Notes: generated by a model not told the origin, from the sequence alone. Positions 47,553-60,164 are shown, numbered from the stretch's first letter. The stretch is 64,000 bases of DNA from Guillardia theta CCMP2712 (GCF_000315625.1 NW_005434644.1:512998-576997), one strand, 5' to 3'. Numbers and translations are program-made.

Positions 47553-48360
47553 TCACGGGTAGGTTCTGGATCGCTTTGCCATGCTGATGATATGTGAATG
47601 CTCAATGGTTTCCATTCTTCTCTTCTTCCATTGCGTATGGTGGAGACAGCTCATTTGACCAGTAGCATAAACTGCAGCAAAGATTAGAAGAGTTTGTGTG
47701 AAAAGAGTACTCCTTACGCTTCCTTTCGCACAGTGTAAGCGTAGAAACAAATTTGGAAGCATTCTTGTCTTCTGTGTTGTTAAATCGATCCAAGATAACT
47801 TGATATCTCTGTGCAAAGGCAGTATTCAATCGTTGAATCAGTTGTAGCCCTTCCTGAGTACCATCCATCTTCCACAAAAAGTAACTTTTCTATAAAGACA
47901 GAGCATAGTCATTCTACCAATGCAAGTTCAATGCCCAGATCATAATAATATGGGTTGCGATTGAATTTCACAGTTGTTGCCCCTGCCTTGATTTTGGAAA
48001 GCATTCTTTGTTTGAACTCCTTGGGCATGTCCGCTTGCACATACCTAGCAATGCAAATAAGTCTGCTGTCATAAGATTTAACAATGTTACCCCTTGGAAG
48101 CAAGATCCCGAGTCATCCAAAGGGGGAGAGTGCGAACCTTGATGGATACTTAGCACTTTTCTGTCACCTCTCGATGCACTGACCTGATCGGGATTTTTAG
48201 ATTCAAAAAGTTCTGATACAGATTGATTGAAGCCATGCTCAAATTCAACAGGGATACCCTGGAGTACGAATTAATCTTTCCCGCCACAGAGATATGACGG
48301 TCATTGCACCTCTTCCTCACAGAGTATTCTGTCCAAATCAAAGTAATTTGCGTTCTGCAT
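47553..48360 (-). CDS. PSF3: GINS complex subunit Psf3
   Basis: Six or so exons join in phase, starting 48360-48310 (MQNANYFDLDRILCEEE) and 48258-48184 (GIPVEFEHGF to SKNPDQ). Next come VRTLPLWMTRDLASK, then an exon with YVQADMPKEFKQRML and NPYYYDLGIELAL. The next contains LNTAFAQRYQVILDRFNN and ends near TLCERKR, and the last contains YATGQMSCLHHTQW and stops at 47553-47555. The YFDLDxIL start, the LPLW motif, the P-x-x-FY-like NPYYYDLG step and the TGQ..W end match Psf3. GINS is the four-subunit activator of the CMG replicative helicase. The product is about 200 residues, the usual size for the family. Confidence 0.83.
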
Positions 48361-50430
48361 GAAAATCCTGCAGCAGATTTAGGTTTCCAATGTTTGGATG
48401 ATCACATACGAGAAAACAACAAATCGGAAAGAAGGATCAACTAAATGATCATTGATCGTATGTAATTTTCCAGGTCATTTCAAGTATTGCTTGCTCCCAG
48501 CTAAGCTTTGAAGAAACTAAAGCTACTCTTCTATTCGCAACCCACCCGCTCACATTTCAAAACTGCATGGCCTTGAAAGCACCTCCCAGCTCTCTACTAG
48601 TATGGTCCAGACTGTCTCAGACTGCATGTACAGAAATCAACTCATAGCTACAGGGTATTCACGAAGCGAGGGCCCACAATAGGAACAAGCTGCGCGCATG
48701 CCGTGAATTAATTGCGAAGGGGAAACAACGCGCGCTCTTGGGCCCCTCCTACAAGCGATCGATTCTTTTACTCAAATTAGAAGAATACAAGACCACCCCC
48801 TTCTAGACGTCCTTTTTCACAATGTTGAGGTGGTCCATTGTGACTCCTATCCACCACCCCTTATATTGGAGGCAGGTCCCAAAATTCTGTTTTCCGCGTG
48901 AAAATTTGGACTCAATTATATGAAATTATAGCCAAAATTCAGATAATTGAGACAAATATTGAAACCAATTCCATAAAAGTGATAGTAGCCTAGTGGGGTA
49001 CCCCCTCAAGAAGAAAAAAGAATGGAAGTCTGATACCGTCCGTTCCATGCCTTGGACCTTCGGAAGCTTCAAATTCCTGCATGGATTCGATTCGAACCCT
49101 CGATCAAATCAACAGGTTAGGCGGGTTAACTCGATTGAAATCGTTTTAGGTTCAACAAAAAAATACTCAACTAAGAATCTCTTACCATCATATTATGATT
49201 AACTAGAAAATAGTACCAAAATCTCATGTTTGACTAAAAGTAATATGAATATTTAAAAATGTTTCCGCATTTGCAAAATCATACTTCTATAACTACTTTT
49301 TATCTTCCAAAGAATTGTACTAAGTTATAATTAATAAGTACAGTTTGCTAGTTCATTCTGGTACGATCACAGTTTTTGGCAAAATTGAATCCATTGAATG
49401 GGTGGGGTAGTAATTATCATGGGGTGGATGATTTGATGGGACCAATATTCATAGCAAATAAAGTCGGAAATATCACCGGTACTTGGGGAGGTATTATCCC
49501 ACCCCAACGAAATGCTTCAACACAACCCATGCCCTTTCCACCAAACTTTCTAATAAAAGTTTTTCTTTGATGTACTCACAGATCAGATTATTGCCGATTA
49601 AAACTATTTGTAGATTATTTTGTACAAATATCCCTTCAAATTAGTACCTTTAATTCCAGTGGTAGCACATTTATCATCTCAGTTTACAATAACTATATGA
49701 GTATTTAATATGAAAGCAATGAACTTAAAATTTTGGTACAAATTCATTTTTAAATGCTCCGCCCCCACCTCCCTTGCCGCCGCCAAAGCTCTGCATCATG
49801 CCTACTCCTCGCTTCACTGATTGATCCCGCAGCATTCTCAACCATTTCTTCCTTGCACCATGTTGTCTCTGACCTGTTCTCTCCTCCTTCATGAAGTCAC
49901 TCACACATGTGCCTCGCTCCCTCTTCCTAGGCTTGCATGGGGAACCCGTAATAGGACTAGTGACCATGGTGTGTTGTTCAAGCGACCTATGACCTCATAA
50001 AGTACACTCTTTCTCTTGATCATTCCCTCGTTTTCACCAATTTCATCTCCATTCTGAGTCTACCTGTCCTACTATGATTGATCCCATCACATCCTCCTTC
50101 TACCCAGGAGACAGAAAGCTCGTTACACCTTTCGGCTTCTCGCATAAGGCGTTTGTTTCGCCGATGCGCCCAAACTGTTTTGATCTAACAAAGAATTTTC
50201 ACCATATCATGCACTTATTTCTTTCAAGCTTGTTTTACCTCCACTCGTGCTTGGTGTTGATATTCCACCAAACAGTTGAACCTTCTGATATCGTGATCTC
50301 TTGACGATGTTGTGCTCTGTTGTGCCTTGGTCAGGTCATCAATGGATAGCTATTCTTGACTGCTCATTACCAGTCTTTGTTGACGATATTTGTTTTCAGG
50401 TGCATTGATGTTGCCTCCGCAGAGTTTGTA
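48361..50430. other. AT-rich intergenic region
   Basis: The stretch at about 48770-49560 is AT-rich with CCACCCC/TGGGGTAG words resembling the spacer at 11640-12060. For example, GGTACCCC occurs at about 48996 here and at about 11925 there. No gene was recognised except the weak small frame at 49725-49967. Confidence 0.5.
49725..49967 (-). CDS. Possible small basic protein
   Basis: An 80-codon ATG-started frame. The product is basic (KPRKRERGT, ARKKWLRMLRDQSVKRG) with a Gly-rich end (GGGKGGGGGAF). No family is recognised, no intron is seen, and it lies in AT-rich spacer. It may be chance. Confidence 0.2.
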   Translation of the reverse strand: MVTSPITGSPCKPRKRERGTCVSDFMKEERTGQRQHGARKKWLRMLRDQSVKRGVGMMQSFGGGKGGGGGAFKNEFVPKF

Positions 50431-53400
50431 ATGCAAAGAGGGAATAGAGGGGGAAGAGGTGGCTGGAGAGGAGCACGAGGCGGAGTTGCGGGAGGACCAA
50501 GCACAGGGGCAGCAACAGGGACAACGACAACACCTGGATCTGGGGTGGGAGCAAGTGTACCCGGTGGAAGCAGGGTCGTACAGCAGACTGTCGGACGCCA
50601 GGAGATTGGAGGTGGCGTCACGACAAACAATCTAATGAATAGCATGCAGAACAATGCACCTGTCCCTGTTCAAACTTTTCCAAGAGGTGGAGATGTGCGC
50701 ATTACTACTCCAACCACGTCAAATGTGCCGGTATCAGGATTGCCTAACAATTCCATGGGTGTACATACAAACACAGCGGGGTTTGGGATGAAAAATCTCA
50801 ATCAAGTCGCGAACAATTCCCATGGGTATCAAATGGCGTCGGCAAGTCATCGCCCAGCAGGTATCACACGAGTCATATCTTAGGCCTCGAAAATCGCTTC
50901 TTCACAATATGTTTCTGATACGTGACTTTGCTTTGTTTTAGGGAGGGGAATCAGCAATTCGAATGCTTTGGCAAACTTCACTGCCAGCATTGCTAATGCA
51001 CTTCCGAATGCTGGACCAGGATTCACTCCCAATCAAATTTCAAACGCAGACTTGTTTTCACCAGCTGCATTAAGCTTTCTTTTGCAAGTGATGTCTTCTA
51101 TTTCCAACGAAGACAAGAGCTGATCAATTGCATGACAGCAACAACAAGCCGCCGCGACTCTGGAGCAACAGATGATAGAACGAGCGAGTTCAACGAACTT
51201 TGCTGGTCTTTATCATCGATCTTCTTGTGTTTTAAAATCATTGATTGAATGATAGGCGATGGTCTAGGCAGGCCAGGAGGAAGAGTTCGACGTCAAACGC
51301 AACGCACAATGGCAGATTTCTTTGTCCCCGAACAATTGAGGTGATAGAAATGTTCCTTGCATGGATATTGTGTGCTAATTTGAATGCTAAAAGGAGTGAT
51401 CTCGCAACACGGAGTGCCCAGACAGCATTGATGCTTGGACCGAATGACCCAAGGGCTTCGTTCACTCCACATGTAGTGAGAGGAATAGGACCCAACAATC
51501 TTAGCGAAGGTATTAAGTGATTGCATGTTCATATCTCTTGACACAATTTTTGTAGAATATCACACTCTCTTCCCTTTGGATGGGAATGTCGAAGAACCAG
51601 AGGTGGATTTTTTCTGCGCTCAATTCAGTATTTTTGTATTTGACTAACTACTTTGATACTTCAGATCAGTGTAGCTCTCGGGTGCACATCTCGTGTTTAC
51701 AAGGCCATCCGAAGCTTAGATGCAGGTGCTATTTGGTTTCATAAATGATTTCTGTTGAGTTGACGACTGATCGTTGTTTTGCTCAGCTACTTGTGCCCTT
51801 CGCAAGCTTGATGGGGTCAAAATATACGTGGATCACAAGATTGTTATGAAGGTAGGGTCCTGCTCCGCAAAAGCGTTGTCTGATGTTGTTTCTTAGAATT
51901 GGCAAGACATGATTCATCCTTCACTTGTACGACTCAAGAACATTTTTATAACCAATGAGTGGGACCATCAGAACAATTCACTTACGTACTATTTTCTGTT
52001 CGTTTCTTGCTTTGTGCACCTCACGCTTTTGCAGATTTGTTCATGATTTTATTTTTGGTGCTATGACCCTTCAAGAAAGACACATGCGACCAAGTGTGTT
52101 GTGGACCAAATCGTTTTGTCATTGTGAATGCTTACTTTCTGCTTTCTTAGTTGGGGCTGGTGAGATAGGGGACATTTCTGAGGAGCTTATCTGGTCCTAC
52201 ATTGCACAACTATCGTCAGCATTACGTTTTGTTCATAGGCAATACCTTGTTCTTCTCGTGAATAATCTATTTATTGTTGATGCGATAGTCGTGGGAAAGC
52301 AATACGTTGCCTGGATGCATCGAAGGTTGTTTAATTTGTTTTAGGATTTTGTGAATTGATTCGTGCTGCAGGTCTTAGTCACCCCTCAACATCGAGTATA
52401 CATCAACTGCTGCGGAATTCTTGATGGTCTGTGAACTAGCTTCTACTGCTTGTAGCTCATAATCACTGATAATACTTTAGTGATCGGTGACAAAAAACAA
52501 CATATCACTGAACTTCAGGTGTTGTTTTTTGGTGATGGTTGATTATGTCTTGACGCAAGGTTGAATCAGTCTGAAGACCTCAGAAATTTGGGAACATTAT
52601 TGCTGCAGACACTCTGCAGGTCCCCCGAAGCTTGTCTGGTAATAAGGATTTTGTTTTCCGACTTCGCTTCTCAACTTCAAATTGACATCTCGATCCTTTA
52701 CTTTTCCAGGCGCACAACTTATCTACCTCAGTTGACTATATCAGTGCTCACTACCCTGCGGATTTGAAAGACTTCATTGTTTACCTTATCACTCAGGTCA
52801 CATGAAGGCCATTTGACATATAAATGAATGACATCTTTTGTTTCTAGCCTGCCGGTCCTGGTCAAGTTCCTACCTCAATATTCTCAGCTTGTGCTAGGAT
52901 TTCAGGAAGACTTCTCGAGCAGGTGATTGAATCGCATTAGTTTGCCTTGCTCAAATGGCAAATTCAAGTGTGATGCGCGTTGCAGGTTGATTTCACGTAT
53001 CAACACATCGACACCTGCTACACTGAATTGACGAAAGAAATACAAAATGGAAGGCTTTTTCGGTATTTGCCAGCAACTGATATTCCTCAATCCTTACTCT
53101 TATCAGATTACTGGTCAAATTGAATATGATCATTGAACGTCCACAACCTGGAACACCTGCCGCGGCTTCATGGTCAGAAACTGGGGATAGGTGTGATGTG
53201 CAAGCTGTGTCTCAACTTGTCCTAAATTTCGACTTGGCAGATATCTTTTGAAGCTTTTCATGGACTACGTTTTTCATCAAAGAGATGACGGTGGCAATCC
53301 AGTGGTGGATTGGGGGGCGGTGAGTGCAATTACTTGTGTTTTCAATCCTAAAGAGAATTTGTTCTACGAATTTCAACGAGCGTATTCTGGCTGATCTCTT

Positions 53401-53886
53401 GTCAGGTTGTTCAAAGACTGAACAAGTTGGATGTTGGTGTCAGTGAAAAAATTCTCTTGATGTCACCAGACGAAAACACAATTTTGGTTGTCAGTTATGC
53501 TGATTTGAAGGTGGTCTTTGATTCCGGGAAAAATGGCTTATGACGGAGGTGTCAGGGATGTGTGGAAAGATCGTTCCATGAATTACTGATCAGCGGCAAC
53601 TACGTACAGGTTCGCAGTATCTTTGGGATTCTAATCCATGTAACATTTGGCAGGGGGGCGCGAGGAATGCTTATGCATTTCCAGCTATGGAATACAGTGC
53701 GAACAATGCTATTAACATGGGTATGGCCTCTGGCATTGAACCTCAATGGTCTCCGCCTATCCATGGAAGGTAAACGCGGGCTGAGAAATTTCAGATGGAC
53801 AAGTGACGATATCTTAAAGATCTCCTGTCATGTCGATGACTCAGGCTGCATACCAGCAAGCAATCCCCGCGTTTACACCTATCTGA
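50431..53886 (+). CDS. PAN3: Pan3 subunit of the Pan2-Pan3 poly(A) nuclease
   Basis: Many short exons: 50431-50860, 50942-51087, 51139-51205, 51256-51340, 51394-51509, 51556-51602 and further ones to the stop at 53884-53886. The N-terminus is RG-rich (NRGGRGGWRGARGG). Exon 2 contains ALPNAGPGFTPN, which loosely fits the PAM2 peptide that binds poly(A)-binding protein. Then come FFVPEQLR and YHTLFPLDGN, the Pan3 lead into the pseudokinase. Pseudokinase landmarks include CTSRVYKAIRSLD, CALRKLDG and VYINCCGILDG, and the C-terminal knob has VVSYADLKGCVERSFHEL. Pan3 dimerises, recruits the Pan2 exonuclease and starts shortening of mRNA tails. An extension after the knob (SPVMSMTQAAYQQAIPAF) looks lineage-specific. 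Internal borders between 51900 and 53000 are only partly resolved. Confidence 0.88.
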
Positions 53887-54544
53887 CACGTTTGATGGTG
53901 AGATGTGACCTGCTTGCTTGTGTTTGTGTCTGACAGGGTAGGGAAACAAACAGGAGATACATGTGCTCATCCTCGATCAGTCGTTGTCTGGTCCTTCTTC
54001 AATGAGCAAATTGCAGCCTCGATGGACGATCATGGCGTATAGTCGATAATTCTTTCTTGTAAGATTTGATTTGCGAGCTATGGAACGGGTGTGCATACAT
54101 AGGTGAGGATGTTATCATCAAATTCAACGGTTGTAAACAGAGGGATAAATGTTTTATTAAAAAAATCATGGCAATGGCTGTGTTTCCTCTCATGTATCCT
54201 CACAATGTCTTCTGGATGATCGGCAGCAACTTCGACGCAGGTGGGAAGAAGTTATTACGAACTTGTATCGCTGCACGAGTAACAGTGACAACAGTTAATC
54301 CTTCAGAGAGCAGATATTCCATGTAATTCGAAGATGGTTAAAAAAAGGTATCTAACAAGAGAGTTGGGACAAAAGGATCTCGTTGCTACTGGTGACGACG
54401 ACCTACTGTGTCTCAGGAGACATCCAAAGTTCCTACGCACAAGAGTCATCCAACCCTCACAACTTCTCTCTTCTCCCCTCTGACAGCCGTTCCTCCATCC
54501 TACCTGAGTCGTCCCAGCAAAACTTGGCTGTGCACCCCACACGT
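53887..54544. other. Intergenic region without a supported gene
   Basis: It lies between the 3' ends of Pan3 and the membrane-protein gene. Short frames on both strands have no features. Confidence 0.4.
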
Positions 54545-56396
54545 TCACCCCGTGACCTTCGAGCTTAGAGGAGCCCTTGCGCAACTATGAGATGAAAAGT
54601 CAGAGGCCAGACGTAGTGAGTTGAATCTCATCACGTTGTTGACGAGCGATGTCAGCGGTTCATGCTTCTCAGCTTCACTCTTGGACTGGATGTTGTCTTC
54701 CAAACCATCCAGATAAGGGAATTCGCTCTGGAGATGCTCGTGACTCGACTCACGGTCCCACATGAATCAGTACCTGTTTCGAGTCCATATGAGGTCCTTT
54801 CAAGGACTGAGACGTGTAAAGAAAGGCGTTCGGTGAAGCGAGGGGAACTCCGAAGACTTCCTGCAGTCTCTCTCCATGCTTGTTCACGTAGCGATGACCT
54901 TGTTCCAGGTCCATGCTACACATGTATCAGACGCTGCTTCAGCCTTACATCAAATTTCAACCTTGCTCTTTCCGGGTTGGGGTCCTTCTCATACGCAGGA
55001 AGAGGAATTGCTCTCCTGTAATGCTTGCCCATGCCTGATGAAACGTTCAATAGATCAACTCACACCCAAGAGATATCACCCGCTACGCTGTCTGTGACGA
55101 TTCCACTTTTTTCAAGAGCTTGTTCACCATTGTCATACTGTCAGAACGAGTAAACCCATCAGTACACACGAAACCAGCGAAAGCTTCTGCGGCACAAACC
55201 TTGATGGTTCGCCGATCCGGAAGGAGCGCACTTCCAGGTACATCGACCGACCAATTGGGGAAGAGCCTAAAGTCACGCAGTCACGCATCCCAACCGGCTC
55301 CCACATGCCATCGTGTCTCACCTGTTTCGCACGTTGACTCCAAGGCTCTCCAGCTTCTCCCTACAGGCCCGACCGTTAATGCAGAACTGAACGATCTTTG
55401 AACGCATTGCCTGTTCGGATCGTACACGTTGTCGGCGATGTAAGACTCCGGCTCTGGATTCTGCGTCTCAATCTTCACCTTGGGCAGCATTCAGTACTCC
55501 CATATCTGAACAGCTTCTACTCACTCCTGCTGGCCCCTTCTCGCTCAGATGTCTGGCTCCCCTCATGTAGTTGTCAACGGAGCTCGGCCCACTAGCAGGT
55601 TGACTCGGAATCACATCGGACCTTGCAAGACAGTGAGATGTCAAACCCTCGCTCAAAGAATGAGAGTCATTACGGGTGAGCATACACCAACCCATTCGAA
55701 TTCATGCTGAGCTTGCTGCTGCACTCAAGTCACGACGCCCTCAAGGGCAACATAGAGCAAGAAACAAGATCGCATACCCCTTGTGAGCATGGACCCACTT
55801 CAACAACTGCTCATCATTCTTCAGCCTTTGCTCCCTCTCCTCCCCGGCTTGAATGTACTTGGCCAGGCTCGCCTTGTCGTGTTGAATGCGAGATCGCAGT
55901 GTCCTAAAGCAGATGGTTACGTCAGGGATACCATCGTACGGGACAACCTTGACAAGCTGTTCTGATTCGTAGCAGCCTTGTGTGCAGGAGAGAGAAGTTG
56001 CTTGCCACCAATCTTCGCCTCAAGGGATTTGCCGAGCTTTCTAACCACATCATTGACAATCTTGTCCTCGAGCTGATTCAAGCTGGAGTGCTCCGAGGCC
56101 TGACTCTTCTGTGTCGATTTCAATCCCTTCCATGATGGATTTGCCCATGCCATGCCAAGATGAGGATCTTTCTCTTCCGACCTGAAACCCTTGAGCGACT
56201 GACGGTAAGTCTGGTCAGGGCTCTCAAATGTTTCTCCTTCCATTTGCTGCAGGAAGGAGGCAAGGTTGTCCTCGAGCGCTACTCGCGGAGCATGCGGCTT
56301 TTCTCTCCATAAAAATGACACGAGGAGGACTGCCATGAGCGCTGCCGAGCAGCCGACCAGCCTCCTCATCATCCCTAGCCGCTCCCTCCCCATCAT
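54545..56396 (-). CDS. Type II membrane protein of unknown function, multi-exon
   Basis: Exon 1 starts 56396 (MMGRERLGMMRR) and has a signal anchor (LVGCSAALMAVLLVSFLW) followed by a Lys/Gln-rich stem. Further coding pieces on the minus strand are TLRSRIQHDKASLAKYIQ, SQPASGPSSVDNYMRGAR, VKIETQNPEPESYIADNV, FCINGRACREKLESLGVN, LFPNWSVDVPGSALLPD with KVCAAEAFAGFVCTDGFT, and a last exon with SEFPYLDGLEDNIQSKSE. Few cysteines suggest a luminal domain with two or three disulphides. No family is recognised. Exon joins were not checked for phase throughout. It is transcribed away from the 56511 gene with only 114 bp between the ATGs. Confidence 0.5.
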
Positions 56397-56510
56397 CGCC
56401 GAAGAGACAGAAGCTCCACAGCTCCCTGGGTCATAGCGGGGAGGAGGGTGAAAGTGATAGGATTTTCGTAACTGTCAATCGCTGGTTGTAACGTAGAACG
56501 AAGAGACAGC
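56397..56510. promoter_or_regulatory. 114-bp divergent promoter region
   Basis: The spacer separates the start codons of two divergent genes, both encoding proteins with an N-terminal hydrophobic anchor or signal. No TATA box is obvious. It must contain both 5' leaders, so the transcription units probably share control elements. Confidence 0.5.
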
Positions 56511-57515
56511 ATGGCGTGGCGGCGACATGGCTGGGGGATGGTGGCGGCGGTGATTGCGGGATGCTTGCTGATGACGCGCTATCTCGATGTGAGTAAATTT
56601 CTATGACACATGATGATTGAGCTGGTTTGAACTGAACTTGCTCGAGCTGAATCTGAACATTTCGAGTTCGATCTGTTTGATAGGTTCTTGCAGGCACACA
56701 GCGACAGGGATGAGCTGTACGAGGTTGGCCCAGGAACCACGTTGCAGATACAGACAGCGCAGGGACCCATGACCTTGACAGTGGATTCCCAGATGAACCC
56801 CGAGGGATACGTGCATGCTTATGGGCAACAGAACGGGAGGGTTTACGCTGGGTACGTGAAGCTCACCGCTGCAAACCCCGCTGCCTCCCAAGCGTTAGAA
56901 TCCGCTCCCACATCAGCTCAGCAGGAGCTCTCAAACTATCCCTTGCAGAACCCCATGTCGCAGCAAGTAGCTTACAACCAGGCTGTTCAGCAATGGAACA
57001 TGCCACAGCCCAGCTATCAAGCACCCGTCCAACAACAGTCTGCTCCTCATTTCCAGTTGCACATATCAGGAGATGGGGCTGTCACACTTAACGGGCAACC
57101 TGTGAGTGCCGCTGACTCTAAGACAGCTGCCATCCTGCGCCTGCTTGCGAAACGTGCGTCCACGTCCAATAGAATACATCCGAGTAATTTGGAGAGCGAG
57201 ATTTCACAAGCGCGGTCAGTCCTCACGAGACTGGAGTCTCTGAAGCAAGCGCAAGGGAGGAGGGAGATGCTGACAGAAGGCGGTGTTGCCCAACGGAGAC
57301 ACAGAAGCCACGATGACGAGGTGTCGAGAAGGGCGATCCTCGCAGCGATGCGATCTTTGTCCAGGAAAGTCGATGACATTGCACAGAAGCAGAAAACCAT
57401 GGAGAGCACGGTCTCCAAGGTGAGCCATAGCAAGATGCGGTTTGTCACAGTGCTGCTGACACAAAACTCCCTGTAGGTGAAGAAGATAATGCGTTACAAT
57501 CCGATCGGTGTATAG
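56511..57515 (+). CDS. Secreted or membrane-anchored Gln-rich protein of unknown function
   Basis: Three exons (56511-56588, 56694-57419, 57477-57515) give 280 residues. The N-terminus MAWRRHGWGMVAAVIAGCLL is a signal peptide or anchor. The next 100 residues form a beta-rich stretch (ELYEVGPGTTLQIQTAQGP). A Gln/Pro-rich linker, the segment FQLHISGDGAVTLNGQPV and a C-terminal coiled-coil helix (RRAILAAMRSLSRKVDDIAQ) follow. The last exon is only 39 nt (VKKIMRYNPIGV). No family is recognised. Confidence 0.7.
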
Positions 57516-57722
57516 AAGTCCAAGGGCGAGAGTTGTGGGAATTTGAATTTTTATTGGTGAAATGTAATTTCTCTGCACATTACTCCCTTGACGCTACGGA
57601 AGATCATTGGGCACACTTCAGACACATTCCGAAATCTTCAAGACTGTTCAGGGTCATGTAGGATAAAGCAGCATCCCCCAGGTGCAAGTAAGGTTCTACA
57701 GCATATCATTCTATCCGTCCAT

Positions 57723-59692
57723 TCAAGGCACAATTGTGATGTACGAATGCCGGCTTCCCACCACGACGAATGGCCTCACAGGCCACGTGAGAACTTCAAC
57801 CGTACACAAAACCTTTCCATCCCTGAAGATTTGAAACTTCTGCTCATCAACGTCTATCACCAGCTCGAGCACATCTGCTGTCTTGAATCCTTCACAGGTT
57901 CCAACCTTCTCACCTTGCACCAAATTCAGCAAGCAATGCGCAGCAGACATAGAAGAGGACTAACCATGGTGCCAAATTTCTCCATTCTCTCTCAGTAGGA
58001 TGTTCCCTGGGAATAACGTCATAACAATCTTGCTCTCTAGCGAGGTTTACTCTTGGAAGGGCCTTCGTTGAGGTTTGCATCGTTATAGCAGATTCCAACA
58101 AACGTGTTGTTGCCCACACTATCGATGCTGATTCTCATGCGATATTGTCCGCTCGAGATCACCTGCTGATCATCAGTCTCTCCTGTCAGACATTGAGCTT
58201 GTCCACCTGCTTTCCTTGAACTCCTCCCCAGCCTCGATGATCGGTTCGATAAACAGTCGAGTCCCCGTTGGACAGCATGACGTCTTGCCCTCGCCTGCTC
58301 TGATCCCATCGCGGGATACAAGCTTTCTCTTGCGGCCTTTCCTTACTGACTCGACCTAAAGTCTCGAGGTCTTCGATGATTTTGCTCTCATTCAATCGTT
58401 TGAAGACTACGACATCATCCATGCTGGGGCTGAGATCTCTGTGTGCGACAAGCTTGGGAATTTCTTCCAACGACAGTCTCACCTAAGGTACTACATCAGC
58501 AAGTTGACTTGCAGGACCTTCTGTGGGTGTTGACGTACCATTCTCTTCATATCAAGAGCTCGTTGATGGTCTGTTGTCTCAAGAAGTTCCCTGCAGAACG
58601 AATGACTCGTGTCAATCCTTACGAGAGCATCGCTTAGTAAGCGCCTCTGAGAGAGGAGAACACTTCTTTTCTCGTCATAAATTTCCTTGAGTTGGCTCAT
58701 TAGGAAGAATTTCCTCTCGAACAACTTTTGCACGATAGACTCCATGAGCTCGTCAGCATCACACGAAGCACTCTCAAAGTTGGCTTCCAAGGACTGCAAG
58801 ACGCTATTTACATTTGACAAAGAGTTTGCAATATTTGTTCTGGTCTCCTTGCTGAAATTGATCTTCTCATGTAGCTCGCTCTTCTGCCTTTGGTACACAT
58901 CCTCGATGTCTCCGAACACATGGTCCCGATGGTCCATAAGCGCACACGTGGTGCAAATAACTTGTTCACAGAGCTCACAGAAGAAATCCGATCTTTGACT
59001 CTCATGTCCTGAGACCTGGCAGAATAAAGGAGAAACGTGATTTCTTTCCAAACAGCCATGATCGCTCGGATGGAATCTGCTTGCGTAGTCGTTCACTGTC
59101 AGCACTTGATGTGTTTTGCTCGTCTTGGACCTCACATGAGCTGAAAAGTGAATCTCACACAAGTATTGCTTGCAGTCAACACAAAAGTGTGTTGAGACAT
59201 CAGCATCTTCTTCATCGCATACGTCACAGAGTTTGTCCTTCCCTTCGAGAACATTCATGGCTTGTATATGCTGAATCAGCATGAAATTATCTGGAAAGTC
59301 CTTGGTCGTATATCTGAGGGGGATCTGATTGTGATCCAGCGGGCATCTCTGTCCAAATCATTGTCAAACGTTATGACTCATCCTCATCATTTGCGAACCT
59401 GGTCCGTGAGCTCTCGCGCGCATTGCGCGCAGATGGTATGCATACAGTTAGGGAGAATCTTGGGCATTCGAGGACCAGACTCTGTGAAAGTGCAACTGCA
59501 CAATCTGCACTGCATGACTGTAATGGAGGGCTGAGCGATCGACAGATCTGGCGCTGGAGTTGCTTCAAACCCCGCGCTGCTTCCATGGCTGCTCAGCTCT
59601 GACTCGAAGATGCTGACCCGCTGCCGAGACAAGGTGCTCTTGACCTCAAACTTCGATGCTCCAGTAGGAGACGGGCCGGGAATCATCGCCAT
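57723..59692 (-). CDS. TRIM-like protein: RING, two B-boxes, coiled coil, SPRY
   Basis: Exon 1 from 59692 carries the first half of a RING finger (CRLCSCTF, NCMHTICAQC). The next exon begins RCPLDHN, completing the C3HC4 set, and continues with B-box-type zinc sites (CDVCDEEDADVSTHFCVDC with CEIHFSAH; FFCELCEQVICTTCALMDH). A long coiled coil follows (QRQKSELHEKINFSKETR). C-terminal exons hold SPRY-type strands: QYRMRISIDSVGNNTFVGI, VLELVIDVDEQKFQIFRDG and RPFVVVGS, with stop at 57723. The RING makes it a probable E3 ubiquitin ligase whose SPRY domain selects the target. The order matches animal TRIM proteins, which is unusual for an alga. It is divergent from the Pus7 gene. Confidence 0.82.
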
Positions 59693-60164
59693 CTCCCTGC
59701 CCGATCACGGACACGGACACAACCGCAATGAGACTAGGCTAAGTACTACTACTACACAGGGTCGGTGACTGCCGTCAGCTCTCAACTTGACCGCTGTTCC
59801 TCTTGTCTCCCCTCTCTCGTCTACCTCTCGCTTCTAGCTCTCTCTTCTAGCTCCACCCTCCCCCCCTCCCCCTTCCCCTTGGCTCTGCTCAGCGCTCTGC
59901 ATGCCCGTCCCTGCCGACCGGCACAGGCACAGCGATAGCGGTGGCGCTCATCTGCCACTGGCACATCGGTCCTATCCGTTACTTGCGAACGTTCCGATGT
60001 AACGGCCGGATCACTCAAGTTGTGGAATCAGTGGCATGGTCGCACGTGCGGTCGAAGTCAGGCAGGCACCTGCGCGCTTGTCCGGGAGCCTGTGAGGGAG
60101 AAGAGGAGAGGAGCGACATGCGGCATACAGAGGCTGCCGACAGAATGCTGAGAGTTGCTCAGGT
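59693..60164. promoter_or_regulatory. Divergent region between TRIM-like and Pus7 genes
   Basis: 472 bp between two divergent start codons. A pyrimidine-rich stretch (59795-59880) is present. No coding sequence was seen. Confidence 0.4.

Noticed and set aside
49080-49110. TTCGAACCC-like string suggesting a tRNA T-arm
   Set aside because: No acceptor stem or anticodon arm could be folded around it.
54303-54584. 93-codon minus-strand frame downstream of the type II protein
   Set aside because: No conserved features and it overlaps the likely 3' end of the called gene in another frame.
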